Part shown: positions 1-6,520 of the stretch, piece by piece
Layout of the letters: every line of letters begins with the position of its first letter
Numbering within the stretch: position 1 is the first letter of the stretch
Assembly (NCBI GenBank): GCA_964444865.1
Contig: CAYUJE010000309.1
Span: 1 to 7,584 of the forward strand
Source: SXOA01 sp964444865
Lineage (GTDB): Bacteria > Planctomycetota > Planctomycetia > Pirellulales > Pirellulaceae
Direction: 5' to 3'
Length of the DNA stretch: 7,584 nt
Position numbers and translations under genes: made by a program
The notes under the pieces: model-generated
What the model saw: the letters and a program-made list of their open reading frames with translations, nothing else
The model's database searches: none
What the model was told of the DNA's origin: nothing

Positions 1-650
1 TCAATGATCGCTCCCTCGGTCAGCTTTTTCCGCTCGTTGTAGGAGTTCACCGGAAACGGCGCGAAGGTGACGCCATTGGTCTTCAGGACCATGTGATCCG
101 ACACCAACTGCGCCGCCGCGAGATACTTCTTCAGCAAGCTCGGCGACATACCCAAGGCTTCGCCGGTGTTATCGAATCCCTCACCGGCTGCCGGGTCGGC
201 GGGGAAATCGTGCGTCGGCCGGATGTCGACGCCGGTAAGGTCGCGAATCGACAGGTCATACTCCGTATTGGAAAGCCGCCGCGGCAGGATGACGCCTGGA
301 TCGCCGGCGTGCCGCTTCGCCTCTTCGAGCAGGATCGCGTTCAAAGCGTCGACGACCACCTTACGCTCGGGCAACGTGGGCTGCACTTCATCCTCCGGCG
401 GCATCTCACCGTTGCGAATGAACTCAATCACGCTCTCCCAGCGGCGAAAATCAGCCGTCACCTGCTGGGTATTGGCATAGTGACTGAGATCCAATTCGCC
501 CTTAGGTTTCATCTCGCCGTGGCAGCGCACACAGTGCTTTTCCAGGAAGGGTTGGACAACTTCCCGATATCGATCGGCCGCGTTGAGGTCGGCAGTGCTC
601 GTGCCGAGAAGCGTCATTACACCGAGGCAATACAGTCGAAGCGCGTTCAT
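1..650 (-). CDS. Secreted c-type cytochrome / DUF1587-family protein, N-terminal part (runs off left edge)
   Basis: The frame opens with ATG at 650-648 and stays open for 216 codons to the left edge, so only the N-terminus is present. Residues 1-25 look like a Sec signal peptide (hydrophobic stretch, then LNAAD). A c-type haem site CVRCH lies at 40-44, and GEMPPED (81-87) supplies a plausible Met axial ligand, as in the planctomycete cytochrome domain. Residues about 124-182 (RRLSNTEYDLSIRDLTG, then FPADPAAGEGFDNTGEALG) match the DUF1587 signature. In known relatives this is followed by DUF1592/DUF1588/DUF1585 domains, which would lie outside the window. The likely role is a periplasmic redox protein, but the family's function is poorly established. 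No Shine-Dalgarno precedes the ATG. A possible promoter lies at 721-749. Family assignment is confident; biochemical role is not. Confidence 0.9.
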   Translation of the reverse strand, partial: MNALRLYCLGVMTLLGTSTADLNAADRYREVVQPFLEKHCVRCHGEMKPKGELDLSHYANTQQVTADFRRWESVIEFIRNGEMPPEDEVQPTLPERKVVVDALNAILLEEAKRHAGDPGVILPRRLSNTEYDLSIRDLTGVDIRPTHDFPADPAAGEGFDNTGEALGMSPSLLKKYLAAAQLVSDHMVLKTNGVTFAPFPVNSYNERKKLTEGAII

Positions 651-720
651 ACTTATAATCACAAGGTGCGTGGAAGTCGTGTGACCAACACGTGAGCAGG
701 AGGGCTAAGTCGGGGTCTTT

Positions 721-749
721 ATCATACCTCAAATCATGGGGAATCTCAC
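721..749 (-). promoter_or_regulatory. Possible sigma-70-type promoter for the cytochrome/DUF1587 gene
   Basis: On the minus strand GTGAGA (749-744, 4/6 to the -35 consensus) and TATGAT (726-721, 5/6 to the -10 consensus) are separated by 17 bases. This would give a leader of roughly 65 bases before the ATG at 650. It is a consensus match only, and its -35 box lies inside the arm-to-arm region of the hairpin at 738-785. Confidence 0.3.
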
Positions 750-785
750 GGCCAATCATGACCGGTTACGCGGTCATGGTTCCCC
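738..785. repeat. Two-part inverted repeat (long hairpin)
   Basis: A perfect 8-bp stem, CATGACCG (757-764) and CGGTCATG (771-778), encloses the 6-base loop GTTACG. An outer 6-bp stem, GGGGAA (738-743) and TTCCCC (780-785), extends it across an asymmetric bulge of 13 bases on one side and 1 on the other. There is no T-tract on either strand, so it is not a classical intrinsic terminator. It could be a REP-like palindrome or an mRNA structure between two minus-strand units. Confidence 0.55.
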
Positions 786-981
786 CTTTCACGTTGGCTG
801 CCAGTGGGAACCTCGAACGGCCTACTTGCTTGCCCCGACTTTTCCCAATTGGGCTGTGCCAGGAACGCACCCAGACTCGCAGCACCGCGCAGTTCAACAT
901 CGGGCAGGTGAGGAAGGTGTCCAACGAGAGGACGAGCCTCCATCCAAGCCCTTGTTCAAGTTGCCCGCGGCGGGAAGCCAC

Positions 982-1395
982 TTATGAGATCGGCCCTTCG
1001 TTCGAAATCGCCGGCAGTCGCTTCAAAGAATTGACAAGACCAATGATCCCCAAATGTGCATACCGATCCAACGTCAGCGTGATCGTCGAGTGACGGGCGA
1101 GCGTATGGGCGTCCTTGGGTGGCACGTTTGCGTTGACCAAGAAGCTGATGAACCCGTGCCGCAGGGAATGGAAATCCGCGACGCGGCCATCGCCGATTTT
1201 GTACTTCCAGTAGTTGCGCTTCTCACGATCGGCCCGCGGATTGCCTTCCGGCAGTTTTAGCAAGCCACTCATTCCTAGCGGCAGCCAGATCGGTTTGGAT
1301 CATCTGAGCCGCCTTGCGATACTAATTTCCCAGCCACAAGGGGTCTTTCTCATTGCTCTCCGGTAAATTGCCTCGCAGTCGCGCGACCAGCCTTA
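982..1395 (-). pseudogene. Tyrosine recombinase (phage-type integrase) C-terminal relic
   Basis: The frame at 1272-982 contains the recombinase C-terminal catalytic boxes: HSLRH (His35, Arg38), ARHSTITLTLDRYAH (His61 and nucleophile Tyr71), counted from the ATG at 1272. Upstream the homology continues in another minus frame: RKAAQMIQTDLAAARNEWLA at about 1319-1258, preceded across an in-frame TAG (1324-1322) by ESNEKDPLWLGN. From memory, planctomycete integrases carry this kind of segment just before the ADFHSLRH box. The gene therefore has at least one nonsense codon and one frameshift at about 1234-1247. The box I arginine, the N-terminal core-binding domain and a proper start are all missing. 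It is a decayed remnant of a mobile element rather than a working recombinase. The short ATG frame at 1272 has no visible ribosome-binding site. Confidence 0.85.
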
Positions 1396-1582
1396 ATGTT
1401 CTCCGTCAGCTGGGGTGGCGGAGATGAACTGGATGACGCTCTCGGACTCCAGCCGTCCAAGCTCCGCTTGATTGAAGAGTTTCCTGGCGGCTCGATACAC
1501 CAAGCAGAAGAGCCGATGCGAGTTCGCCTTGGCGTAGCCATGAATGCTCAAAAACTGATACAAAGCCTATTGGGAAGTGTCG

Positions 1583-1861
1583 ATGCACCTGGAGACGGGG
1601 TGGAAGTCTTTCCTAGAAAACCCCATGTTTCAACTATATTCGACTAAGCCGGTCGCTCAACAGTTGTTTGAATCAATGTCGCTGGCGGTTCGCACCAACA
1701 TGCAATTTTGGGAATTCAATCTAGATTTCCTGGTTGCTCACCCCCGCTTCGACATCCAGCTTGATTTCAAAACATGGACTACATCGGAACAATACGATGC
1801 CTGGCACAGCAGTCGTGCTTGCCCGCCGTGTGCCACAATATCTAGCGACAATGTTCTTTAG
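1583..1861 (+). CDS. Possible small hypothetical protein upstream of the hydrolase
   Basis: This is a 92-codon frame from ATG 1583, with a GGGAAG sequence at 1572-1577 that could serve as a weak ribosome-binding site (a GTG at 1577 is an alternative). It ends 12 bases before the hydrolase start, so the two could be co-transcribed. The composition is protein-like and includes aromatic-rich segments such as NMQFWEFNLDFLVAHP, but I recognise no domain, signal peptide or motif. The frame may be fortuitous, because it lies in a stretch next to a decayed recombinase. Confidence 0.25.
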   Translation: MHLETGWKSFLENPMFQLYSTKPVAQQLFESMSLAVRTNMQFWEFNLDFLVAHPRFDIQLDFKTWTTSEQYDAWHSSRACPPCATISSDNVL

Positions 1862-1873
1862 GGAGAATCAACA

Positions 1874-2878
1874 ATGAAATACCGAGTTTTTCTCTTTGCC
1901 TTTGTGCCATTTTGCGTGCCCCCCTTCCTATTCGCGGAAGTACCAGCTCCCAAGAAGATATCCGGAGAGGTGAAGTATTCGCCGGCAGAAAATGAGAAGG
2001 GGATTCCTGACCGCTTCAAATTGGCGGAACATACTTTTGCTTATGAAGGAACACGGTTCCCGTTGGAATCCCAGACGCTGGAAATCTGGGAAGTGACATT
2101 TCCTTCCCCAGTGAAATCCACAAGCGAGATCAATAATACCGTTCACTGCGAGTATTACCGGCCCAAGGGACTAGCGGACGGAAAGAAGGCTCCCGGCGTG
2201 GTCGTGCTGCACATCCTCGGCGGCGATTTCCAGCTATCGCGGCTGTTTTGCAATAACTTGGCGCAACGCGGAGTCGCGGCGTTATTCCTGAAGATGCCGT
2301 ACTACGGCCCAAGACGTGACCCGGCCAGCCCTCGGCGAATGATCAGCCCTAAAGCCGAGGAAACCGTGGAAGGAATGACGCAGGCAATATTGGATATTCG
2401 CCGCGGAGCGGCCTGGTTAGGATCTCGTGAGGAAGTGAATCCTGATGAACTCGGAATCTTTGGAATCAGCCTCGGCGGTATCACTGGTGCTCTGGCCGCC
2501 ACCGCGGAACCGCGGCTGAAGAATGTCTGCTTGCTGCTCGCGGGAGGTGATTTAGGAAAGGTCGTGATTGAATCGAAAGAGATTGAAAAGTATCGGAAGG
2601 AATTCGGCACCGTTCCCGACAAGGAAGTTTTTTTGAAGACCCTGCAAGACATTGATCCCGTCACTTACGCCGGCAACGTCAAAGGGCGACGGATCTTAAT
2701 GATGAACGCCAAGGAGGATGAGATCATCCCTAAAGCATGCACCGAGTCTCTTTGGAGAGCCTTCGGCCATCCCCCCATCCACTGGTATAGCGGCGGACAC
2801 TACAGCGTCGCCTGGCATCTGGTCGACGCGCTGGACAAAACGGGAAAGTTCTTCGCGGAAGCGGAGAAAAAGCCGTAG
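1874..2878 (+). CDS. Exported alpha/beta hydrolase (dienelactone hydrolase / esterase-like)
   Basis: The protein has 334 residues. AGGGAGA at 1860-1866 lies seven bases before the ATG and fixes the start. Residues 1-21 form a signal peptide (Lys/Arg start, Phe-rich core, LFAE cleavage region), so the enzyme acts outside the cytoplasm. The hydrolase fold is shown by VVVLHILGG (109-117, oxyanion-side strand and loop), the nucleophile elbow FGISLGG with Ser199, the acid region NAKEDEIIP with Asp282, and GGHYSVAW with His309. This is a complete Ser-Asp-His triad in the expected order. The spacing and the GxSxGG elbow fit the dienelactone hydrolase / acetyl-xylan-esterase-like branch. Substrate cannot be read from sequence; an ester is most likely. 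The stop codon TAG at 2876 lies within a palindromic repeat shared with the convergent gene. Confidence 0.88.
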   Translation: MKYRVFLFAFVPFCVPPFLFAEVPAPKKISGEVKYSPAENEKGIPDRFKLAEHTFAYEGTRFPLESQTLEIWEVTFPSPVKSTSEINNTVHCEYYRPKGLADGKKAPGVVVLHILGGDFQLSRLFCNNLAQRGVAALFLKMPYYGPRRDPASPRRMISPKAEETVEGMTQAILDIRRGAAWLGSREEVNPDELGIFGISLGGITGALAATAEPRLKNVCLLLAGGDLGKVVIESKEIEKYRKEFGTVPDKEVFLKTLQDIDPVTYAGNVKGRRILMMNAKEDEIIPKACTESLWRAFGHPPIHWYSGGHYSVAWHLVDALDKTGKFFAEAEKKP

Positions 2879-2974
2879 CCACACGCGGCTTCGCGTGTAG
2901 GCTGCCTGCGAATTGTCCGCGTACTTTTTGCTGTGTCGTTCCAAGAAGCCTACACGCGGGCCGCGTGTGGCTAC
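2875..2974. repeat. Pair of palindromic units in inverted orientation between convergent genes
   Basis: The left arm, 2875-2903, and the right arm, 2947-2974, are reverse complements apart from a small change in the centre (GCTT against GGC). Each arm is itself a hairpin: ACACGCG-GCTT-CGCGTGT on the left and ACACGCG-GGC-CGCGTGT on the right. Read outward from each gene, both units begin CGTAGCCACACGCGG, and the TAG in that string is the stop codon of the hydrolase (2876-2878) and of the DUF1501 gene (2973-2971). The whole could fold as two small hairpins or one long cruciform, and may end transcription from both sides. It resembles REP-type intergenic palindromes. Confidence 0.8.
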
Positions 2975-4257
2975 GAGACCAATTCCTTCATTGGCGTTCG
3001 CTTATCGACCAGGTACTGCGGGCGCCCCGCGGTGTCGTGGAGCTGCACACTGTTCACGTCGATGCCCAGGTTGCGGTACAGAGTCGCAAAGACTTCCTGG
3101 AAGTGGACGGGACGGTCCTTGGCATACTCTGCGTAGCGGGTTGAAGAGCCGATGACCTGGCCGAGCTTCATGCCGCCGCCTGCGAGGAAGCACATCATCA
3201 GCGACGGCCAATGGTCGCGACCGGCACCGTTGTTGACTCGCGGAGTGCGACCGAATTCGCCCCAGACGACGACGGATACGTCTTGGTCCATGCCTCGGTC
3301 GGCCAAATCGGTAAGCAGCGAGGCGAGACCCCGGTCCATGTTTGGCAGTTGCCGCTTGAGCGTGGTGAAATTGCCGCCGTGCGTGTCCCAGCCGCCCCAA
3401 CTGAGCGTGACGACACGGACGCCGGCTTCAACCAGTCGGCGCGCAGTGAGGAACTGCAGGGCATCTTTGCCGTAGCGTTCTTTGTCCTTGGGGTCCATTG
3501 ACCCAGCGTCGAGAGCTTTGGCAACGGTGCCCGAAGTGACCACGCCAACCGCCCGCTGGGTAAAGGAGTCGAGGGCTTCCATCTGGCCAGTGCCATCGAC
3601 GTCGCGGCGAAGTTTGTCGAGCGACGTGAGCAGATTCGTGCGATTGTCCAGCCGAGTTTCGTTCAGGCTGGCATGGAGCTTGAGGCTGCCTCCCATCGGC
3701 TCATAGGGCTTATAGACCGGGCCGAGATAGCCAGGGCTGCCGCCGCTGTAGGAAATAAAAGCCGGTGCACCGCTTTCCGAAGGCCCGGAGACCTTAGCGA
3801 CCACACTCCCTAAAGCGGGACGCCCCCCAGCATTCCGCAAATCACGCTGGTCGTATCCGGTGTGTGTTTGGTAATTCGAGTGCTGGCCCGTTGAGCCGAT
3901 CAGCGAGCGAACGATGGCAAATTTGTCCGCCATTTTGGCCAGTTGCGGCAGGTGTTCGCAGATCTCCATGCCGCCAACATTCGTGGCAATCGGCTGGAAT
4001 TGGCCGCGAAACTCCGCGGGTGCCTCTGGCTTAAGATCGAAAATGTCCTGATGACTCGGTCCGCCCGAGAGATGGACGTTGATGACCGCCTTCGTACTCG
4101 ACTTGATTCCCGCCTTCGCCTCTGCCGCCAACAGTTGCGGCAGCGTAAGGCTCCCAAGTGCCATTCCCCCCACCGATAGCGAGCCCAACTTCAAAAAGCT
4201 CCGACGAGAAACGCCGTCACAATACTGCTCGTTAGGTCCGAGATGAAACTTGAGCAT
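2971..4257 (-). CDS. DUF1501 family protein, Tat-exported (sulfatase/alkaline-phosphatase-like fold)
   Basis: The protein has 428 residues, and AGGAG (4270-4266) eight bases upstream supports the ATG at 4257. SRRSFLK at 17-23, followed by a hydrophobic stretch and LLAAEAKAG near 42-50, is a twin-arginine signal, so the protein is exported folded. DUF1501 hallmarks are present in order: INVHLSGGPSHQDIFDLKPE (59-78), the EFRGQFQPIATNVGGMEICE region, and near the C-terminus EFGRTPRVNN followed by GRDHWP. The last two recall the metal-site region of the alkaline-phosphatase/sulfatase superfamily, though activity is unproven. Length is normal for the family, and the gene is intact. In planctomycetes these genes usually pair with a cytochrome/DUF1549-DUF1553 gene; none lies immediately upstream here. 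The stop codon comes from the palindromic repeat shared with the convergent hydrolase gene. Confidence 0.93.
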   Translation of the reverse strand: MLKFHLGPNEQYCDGVSRRSFLKLGSLSVGGMALGSLTLPQLLAAEAKAGIKSSTKAVINVHLSGGPSHQDIFDLKPEAPAEFRGQFQPIATNVGGMEICEHLPQLAKMADKFAIVRSLIGSTGQHSNYQTHTGYDQRDLRNAGGRPALGSVVAKVSGPSESGAPAFISYSGGSPGYLGPVYKPYEPMGGSLKLHASLNETRLDNRTNLLTSLDKLRRDVDGTGQMEALDSFTQRAVGVVTSGTVAKALDAGSMDPKDKERYGKDALQFLTARRLVEAGVRVVTLSWGGWDTHGGNFTTLKRQLPNMDRGLASLLTDLADRGMDQDVSVVVWGEFGRTPRVNNGAGRDHWPSLMMCFLAGGGMKLGQVIGSSTRYAEYAKDRPVHFQEVFATLYRNLGIDVNSVQLHDTAGRPQYLVDKRTPMKELVS

Positions 4258-4290
4258 GGCAGGAACTCCTAATAGGGAATGACCAAATCC

Positions 4291-4330
4291 GAATGGCGAT
4301 TGACGAGTTTCGTTCTAGACCCCGCCATTC
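4291..4330 (-). promoter_or_regulatory. Leader hairpin upstream of DUF1501
   Basis: GAATGGCG (4291-4298) and CGCCATTC (4323-4330) form a perfect 8-bp stem with a 24-base loop. The loop contains a smaller ACGA/TCGT stem. On the DUF1501 transcript this sits about 20 bases upstream of the AGGAG ribosome-binding site, so it could affect translation or mRNA stability. There is no evidence beyond base pairing. Confidence 0.3.
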
Positions 4331-4385
4331 AACCTCCGAATTTGCTTCTGGCTACATAACGTCTCCGTCGTGGAAAGACGCATCC

Positions 4386-4413
4386 AAGTTATCAGATGAA
4401 TGGGGCGAGTCAA
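4386..4413 (-). promoter_or_regulatory. Possible promoter for the DUF1501 gene
   Basis: On the minus strand TTGACT (4413-4408, 5/6 to the -35 consensus) is followed after 16 bases by the weak -10 candidate TAACTT (4391-4386). An AT-rich tract lies just upstream of the -35. The leader would be about 125 bases. This is a consensus match only. Confidence 0.3.
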
Positions 4414-4689
4414 TTATTTTCAAATTTTTTCTAAAAAATGCCATTCACCAGCTAGGGAATGCTGTGTGTTGAAGCGCGCCGATAACTCTTGTCGAATAGG
4501 AGGCTATTTCCAGTGGCTCAGAGAGGAAAAAGCAGGGAGCCAAACTATGTTGAGGGGCCAGGGCGAGCCCCAAGTCTAAGTTGACTGCGGATATCCCCGC
4601 GACTTTCCGGGTCCATCTCTATGAGCTAAAAGGAGTGCTATAAGCCTGCTCGGCCATCCCCACTGCCAACATACCGCCCACGCTTTCTC

Positions 4690-5433
4690 ATGCTCACTCC
4701 CGCGGAAGAACTCGGTCTCGCCGGTATGAACGTCGCCAGCCGCGTGCGGGGGGCGTTTCATAGAATTTCCAATGCCGACCTAGCGGGCATGATCGAGAAG
4801 ATTCGTTTGGAGTCGCTAGCCCGCCATGTGATTTATCTGCGGGATGGGAAGCAGGATGCGATCAATGTGATGGCCTGCCCGCTGACGGTGCTGCCGGACC
4901 AGGTGGCGTATATCCACTATGTCACGCTCACCATCCACAACGCTCTCAAGCGGCTGGTGGAGTTGTACATGCAGGATTTTGCGGTGCGGGACATCCTCCG
5001 CCTTCCGCCGGAGGAAGAGCAGTGGCTGTGGGAATGTTGGACTCCCGCCCACTGTGAGAACAATCCGGTTTTTGGACGCCACGACGCGGTGATCGACTTC
5101 ACCAGCCCNNNNNNNNNNNNNNNNNNNNNNNNNNNNNNNNNNNNNNNNNNNNNNNNNNNNNNNNNNNNNNNNNNNNNNNNNNNNNNNNNNNNNNNNNNNN
5201 NNNNNNNNCAGCAACTCGCCAGCCTGCCGGTGAGCGAGTTTCCAGTCGTTGACCCCGAAGGGAAGCTGCACGTTGAGCCGTTCTACACCGTGATGGGCTT
5301 CGCCCCCAGCAAATACGGCCTCGCCATCCTCGGCCGCGCCTCCCAAAAGCACGTTGTCAACGTCGCCCAGCGCGGGGGCATGTGCGCCATCGTCCACAGC
5401 AGGGCACCGACGCGATTGGTGGGACCGACTTAG
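4690..5433 (+). CDS. Hypothetical protein, unrecognised, interrupted by assembly gap
   Basis: The left part (4690-5108) and right part (5209-5433) read in the same frame across 100 Ns. The true length, and whether both parts belong to one protein, are therefore uncertain. The left part is a soluble protein-like sequence: a charged N-terminus, VIYLRDGKQDAINVMACPLT (about 48-67), a helical stretch HNALKRLVELYMQDFAVRDI, then PPEEEQWLWECW and NPVFGRHDAVIDF. The right part contains FYTVMGFAPSKYGLAILGRA and VVNVAQRGG near its end. No signal peptide or membrane segment is visible. I do not recognise the family with confidence. The start is uncertain: ATG 4690 has no ribosome-binding site, ATG 4726 is an alternative, and the frame is open upstream to a stop at 4627. 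Confidence 0.65.
   Translation: MLTPAEELGLAGMNVASRVRGAFHRISNADLAGMIEKIRLESLARHVIYLRDGKQDAINVMACPLTVLPDQVAYIHYVTLTIHNALKRLVELYMQDFAVRDILRLPPEEEQWLWECWTPAHCENNPVFGRHDAVIDFTSXXXXXXXXXXXXXXXXXXXXXXXXXXXXXXXXXXQQLASLPVSEFPVVDPEGKLHVEPFYTVMGFAPSKYGLAILGRASQKHVVNVAQRGGMCAIVHSRAPTRLVGPT
5109..5208. other. Assembly gap (100 Ns)
   Basis: There are exactly 100 consecutive Ns. That length is commonly used as a placeholder for a gap of unknown size between contigs, so distances and frame across it are not reliable. Confidence 0.97.
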
Positions 5434-5464
5434 CAAACCACGCAACAAACAGGAGTTAGAATTC

Positions 5465-5539
5465 ATGCCTCACGGCACGCTTTCACACGCCGCTAGGGCC
5501 CTGAACAAGAATCTCGAACTTCGAGAATCTTTGGCATGA
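5465..5539 (+). CDS. Possible 24-residue peptide or truncated gene start
   Basis: The consensus AGGAG (5451-5455) lies nine bases before ATG 5465, and the frame ends at TGA 5537-5539. The peptide starts MPHGTLSHAARALNKNLELR and has no recognisable motif. The ribosome-binding site is among the best in the window, which favours real translation. It could be a leader peptide, a small protein, or the surviving start of a lost gene. The last third overlaps a perfect palindrome, TCTCGAA-C-TTCGAGA (5512-5526). Confidence 0.35.
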   Translation: MPHGTLSHAARALNKNLELRESLA

Positions 5540-5599
5540 AATGGAAACCGCATATTGACCATGAATCGATGATCTGACTTTGACATATACAGAAAGGCG

Positions 5600-6349
5600 A
5601 TGTGGTCTGGCGTTTCGAGCAGTCAGGGCTTGGAGAGTGCTAAGGGTTCTTTCTCTCGATATCCAGTTTCTTCCGGAGATAATGACCCTGTGCCTGCTAG
5701 TTCCAATTTCGCGAATGTCCAACTGCCTGCTGGAATCGTCTTGTGTGGCGGCAAGAGCAGTCGCATGGGTCGGCCGAAAGCCTGGTTGCCGTTTGGTCCG
5801 GAAGTGATGGCCCAACGTATGGTGCGGCTACTTTCCGCGGTGGTTTCGCCGATTGTCGTCGTCGCCGCTCGAGATCAGGATTTGCCACCACTCGGGAGTC
5901 AAGTACTGATCACTCGCGACGAGCGGGATGGACGCGGACCTTTGGAAGGATTGCTGGCGGGAATGAAGGAACTTGCTCGTCACGATCTTTCCTCTGAACT
6001 CGCCGTATTCGCCACCAGTTGCGATGCGCCGCTCCTTTCGCCGGCATTCGTGCAAATGGTCGCCGGGCGACTCAAGACACATCAAGCGGCTGTTCCCGTG
6101 GAAGATCGCTTTTTCCATCCTCTTGCTGCTGCTTACCGTCTGGGGGTTCTACCGGAAATTGAGTCCCTGCTTGCCGCCGATCAACTCCGGCCGGCATTTC
6201 TATTTGAACGCGTTTCCACCTGTCGCATTCCGGTGCACGAATTGCGAGAGGTCGATCCCGAATTGCATTCACTAAAGAATTGCAATTACCCGGAAGACTA
6301 TGCGGCTGCTCTAAAAATCGCCGGCTTCTTGGATCCGGATCCGAGCTAA
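5600..6349 (+). CDS. mobA: Molybdenum cofactor guanylyltransferase (MobA-type nucleotidyltransferase)
   Basis: MobA transfers GMP from GTP to molybdopterin-bound molybdenum to make the guanine dinucleotide cofactor in the cytoplasm. Numbered from ATG 5600 (249 residues), the protein shows the nucleotide-binding signature LCGGKSSRMGRPK (48-60), a GRGPLEGLLAGM segment (111-122) like the base-contacting loop, the metal-binding TSCDAPLL (139-146), HPLAAAYR (173-180), and an NYPEDY end motif (229-234) typical of the family. The first 40 or so residues are Ser/Pro-rich and unlike MobA. GTG at 5690, with GGAG at 5675-5678, would give 219 residues, closer to the usual length of about 190-210, and is my preferred start. 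A related nucleotidyltransferase such as MocA is possible but less likely. No other molybdenum genes are in the window. Confidence 0.8.
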   Translation: MWSGVSSSQGLESAKGSFSRYPVSSGDNDPVPASSNFANVQLPAGIVLCGGKSSRMGRPKAWLPFGPEVMAQRMVRLLSAVVSPIVVVAARDQDLPPLGSQVLITRDERDGRGPLEGLLAGMKELARHDLSSELAVFATSCDAPLLSPAFVQMVAGRLKTHQAAVPVEDRFFHPLAAAYRLGVLPEIESLLAADQLRPAFLFERVSTCRIPVHELREVDPELHSLKNCNYPEDYAAALKIAGFLDPDPS

Positions 6350-6491
6350 GAAACGTGATTTCGACTCTTTTTTCAAGATTTTTGTCCACTTTGCGGGCGG
6401 GGCTGAAAAACATAAAATGTCCGGAAAAACACGGCCATTCTTGGTTTTTTGCCGCCGCTCACCCGAGGAAACCCCTCAAAAACCTGTCCAT

Positions 6492-6520
6492 CTATGTACA
6501 AAAGCTATTGACTATGAACA
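6492..6520 (+). promoter_or_regulatory. Repeated CTAT-N2-AC elements at the lexA promoter, candidate operator
   Basis: CTATGTACA (6492-6500) and CTATGAACA (6512-6520) are direct repeats exactly 20 bases apart, about two helical turns. A third related copy, CTATTGACT (6505-6513), overlaps the -35 hexamer. LexA proteins normally repress their own gene, so repeats at this position are a reasonable operator candidate. Neither the enterobacterial CTGT-N8-ACAG nor the Gram-positive GAAC-N4-GTTC box is present. Confidence 0.35.

Larger units (their letters stand above)
651..981. other. Intergenic region without a recognisable gene
   Basis: No reading frame here has a recognisable domain, a good start or a ribosome-binding site. 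The region holds the possible promoter at 721-749 and the hairpin at 738-785. From about 786 to 981, downstream of the recombinase relic, I see nothing else. Confidence 0.6.
4258..4689. other. Intergenic region upstream of the divergent DUF1501 and hypothetical genes
   Basis: No gene is recognisable. It contains the DUF1501 ribosome-binding site, the leader hairpin at 4291-4330 and a possible promoter at 4386-4413 next to an AT-rich block (about 4411-4438). A short GC-rich palindrome, GGGGC and GCCCC, lies near 4555-4573. No ribosome-binding site precedes the plus-strand gene at 4690. Confidence 0.6.

Noticed and set aside
93..695. A 200-codon plus-strand open frame opposite the cytochrome/DUF1587 gene
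   Set aside because: The minus strand here carries a clear haem motif, signal peptide and DUF1587 signature. The plus frame has no motif and is the antisense shadow of a GC-rich gene.
1393..1570. A minus-strand frame of about 55 codons with protein-like composition (including SIHGYAKANSHRLFCLVYRA)
   Set aside because: It has no ATG, follows an in-frame TAG, and I do not recognise it. It may be further debris of the decayed element, but evidence is too weak to list as a gene.
3002..3596. Long open frames overlapping the DUF1501 gene on both strands
   Set aside because: They are Arg/Ser/Ala-rich, have no recognisable domains, and overlap an intact, well-supported family member.
4816..5466. 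A 216-codon minus-strand frame across the N gap
   Set aside because: It is His/Arg/Val-rich and motif-free, and it needs translation through Ns. The plus frame has more convincing protein composition on both sides of the gap.
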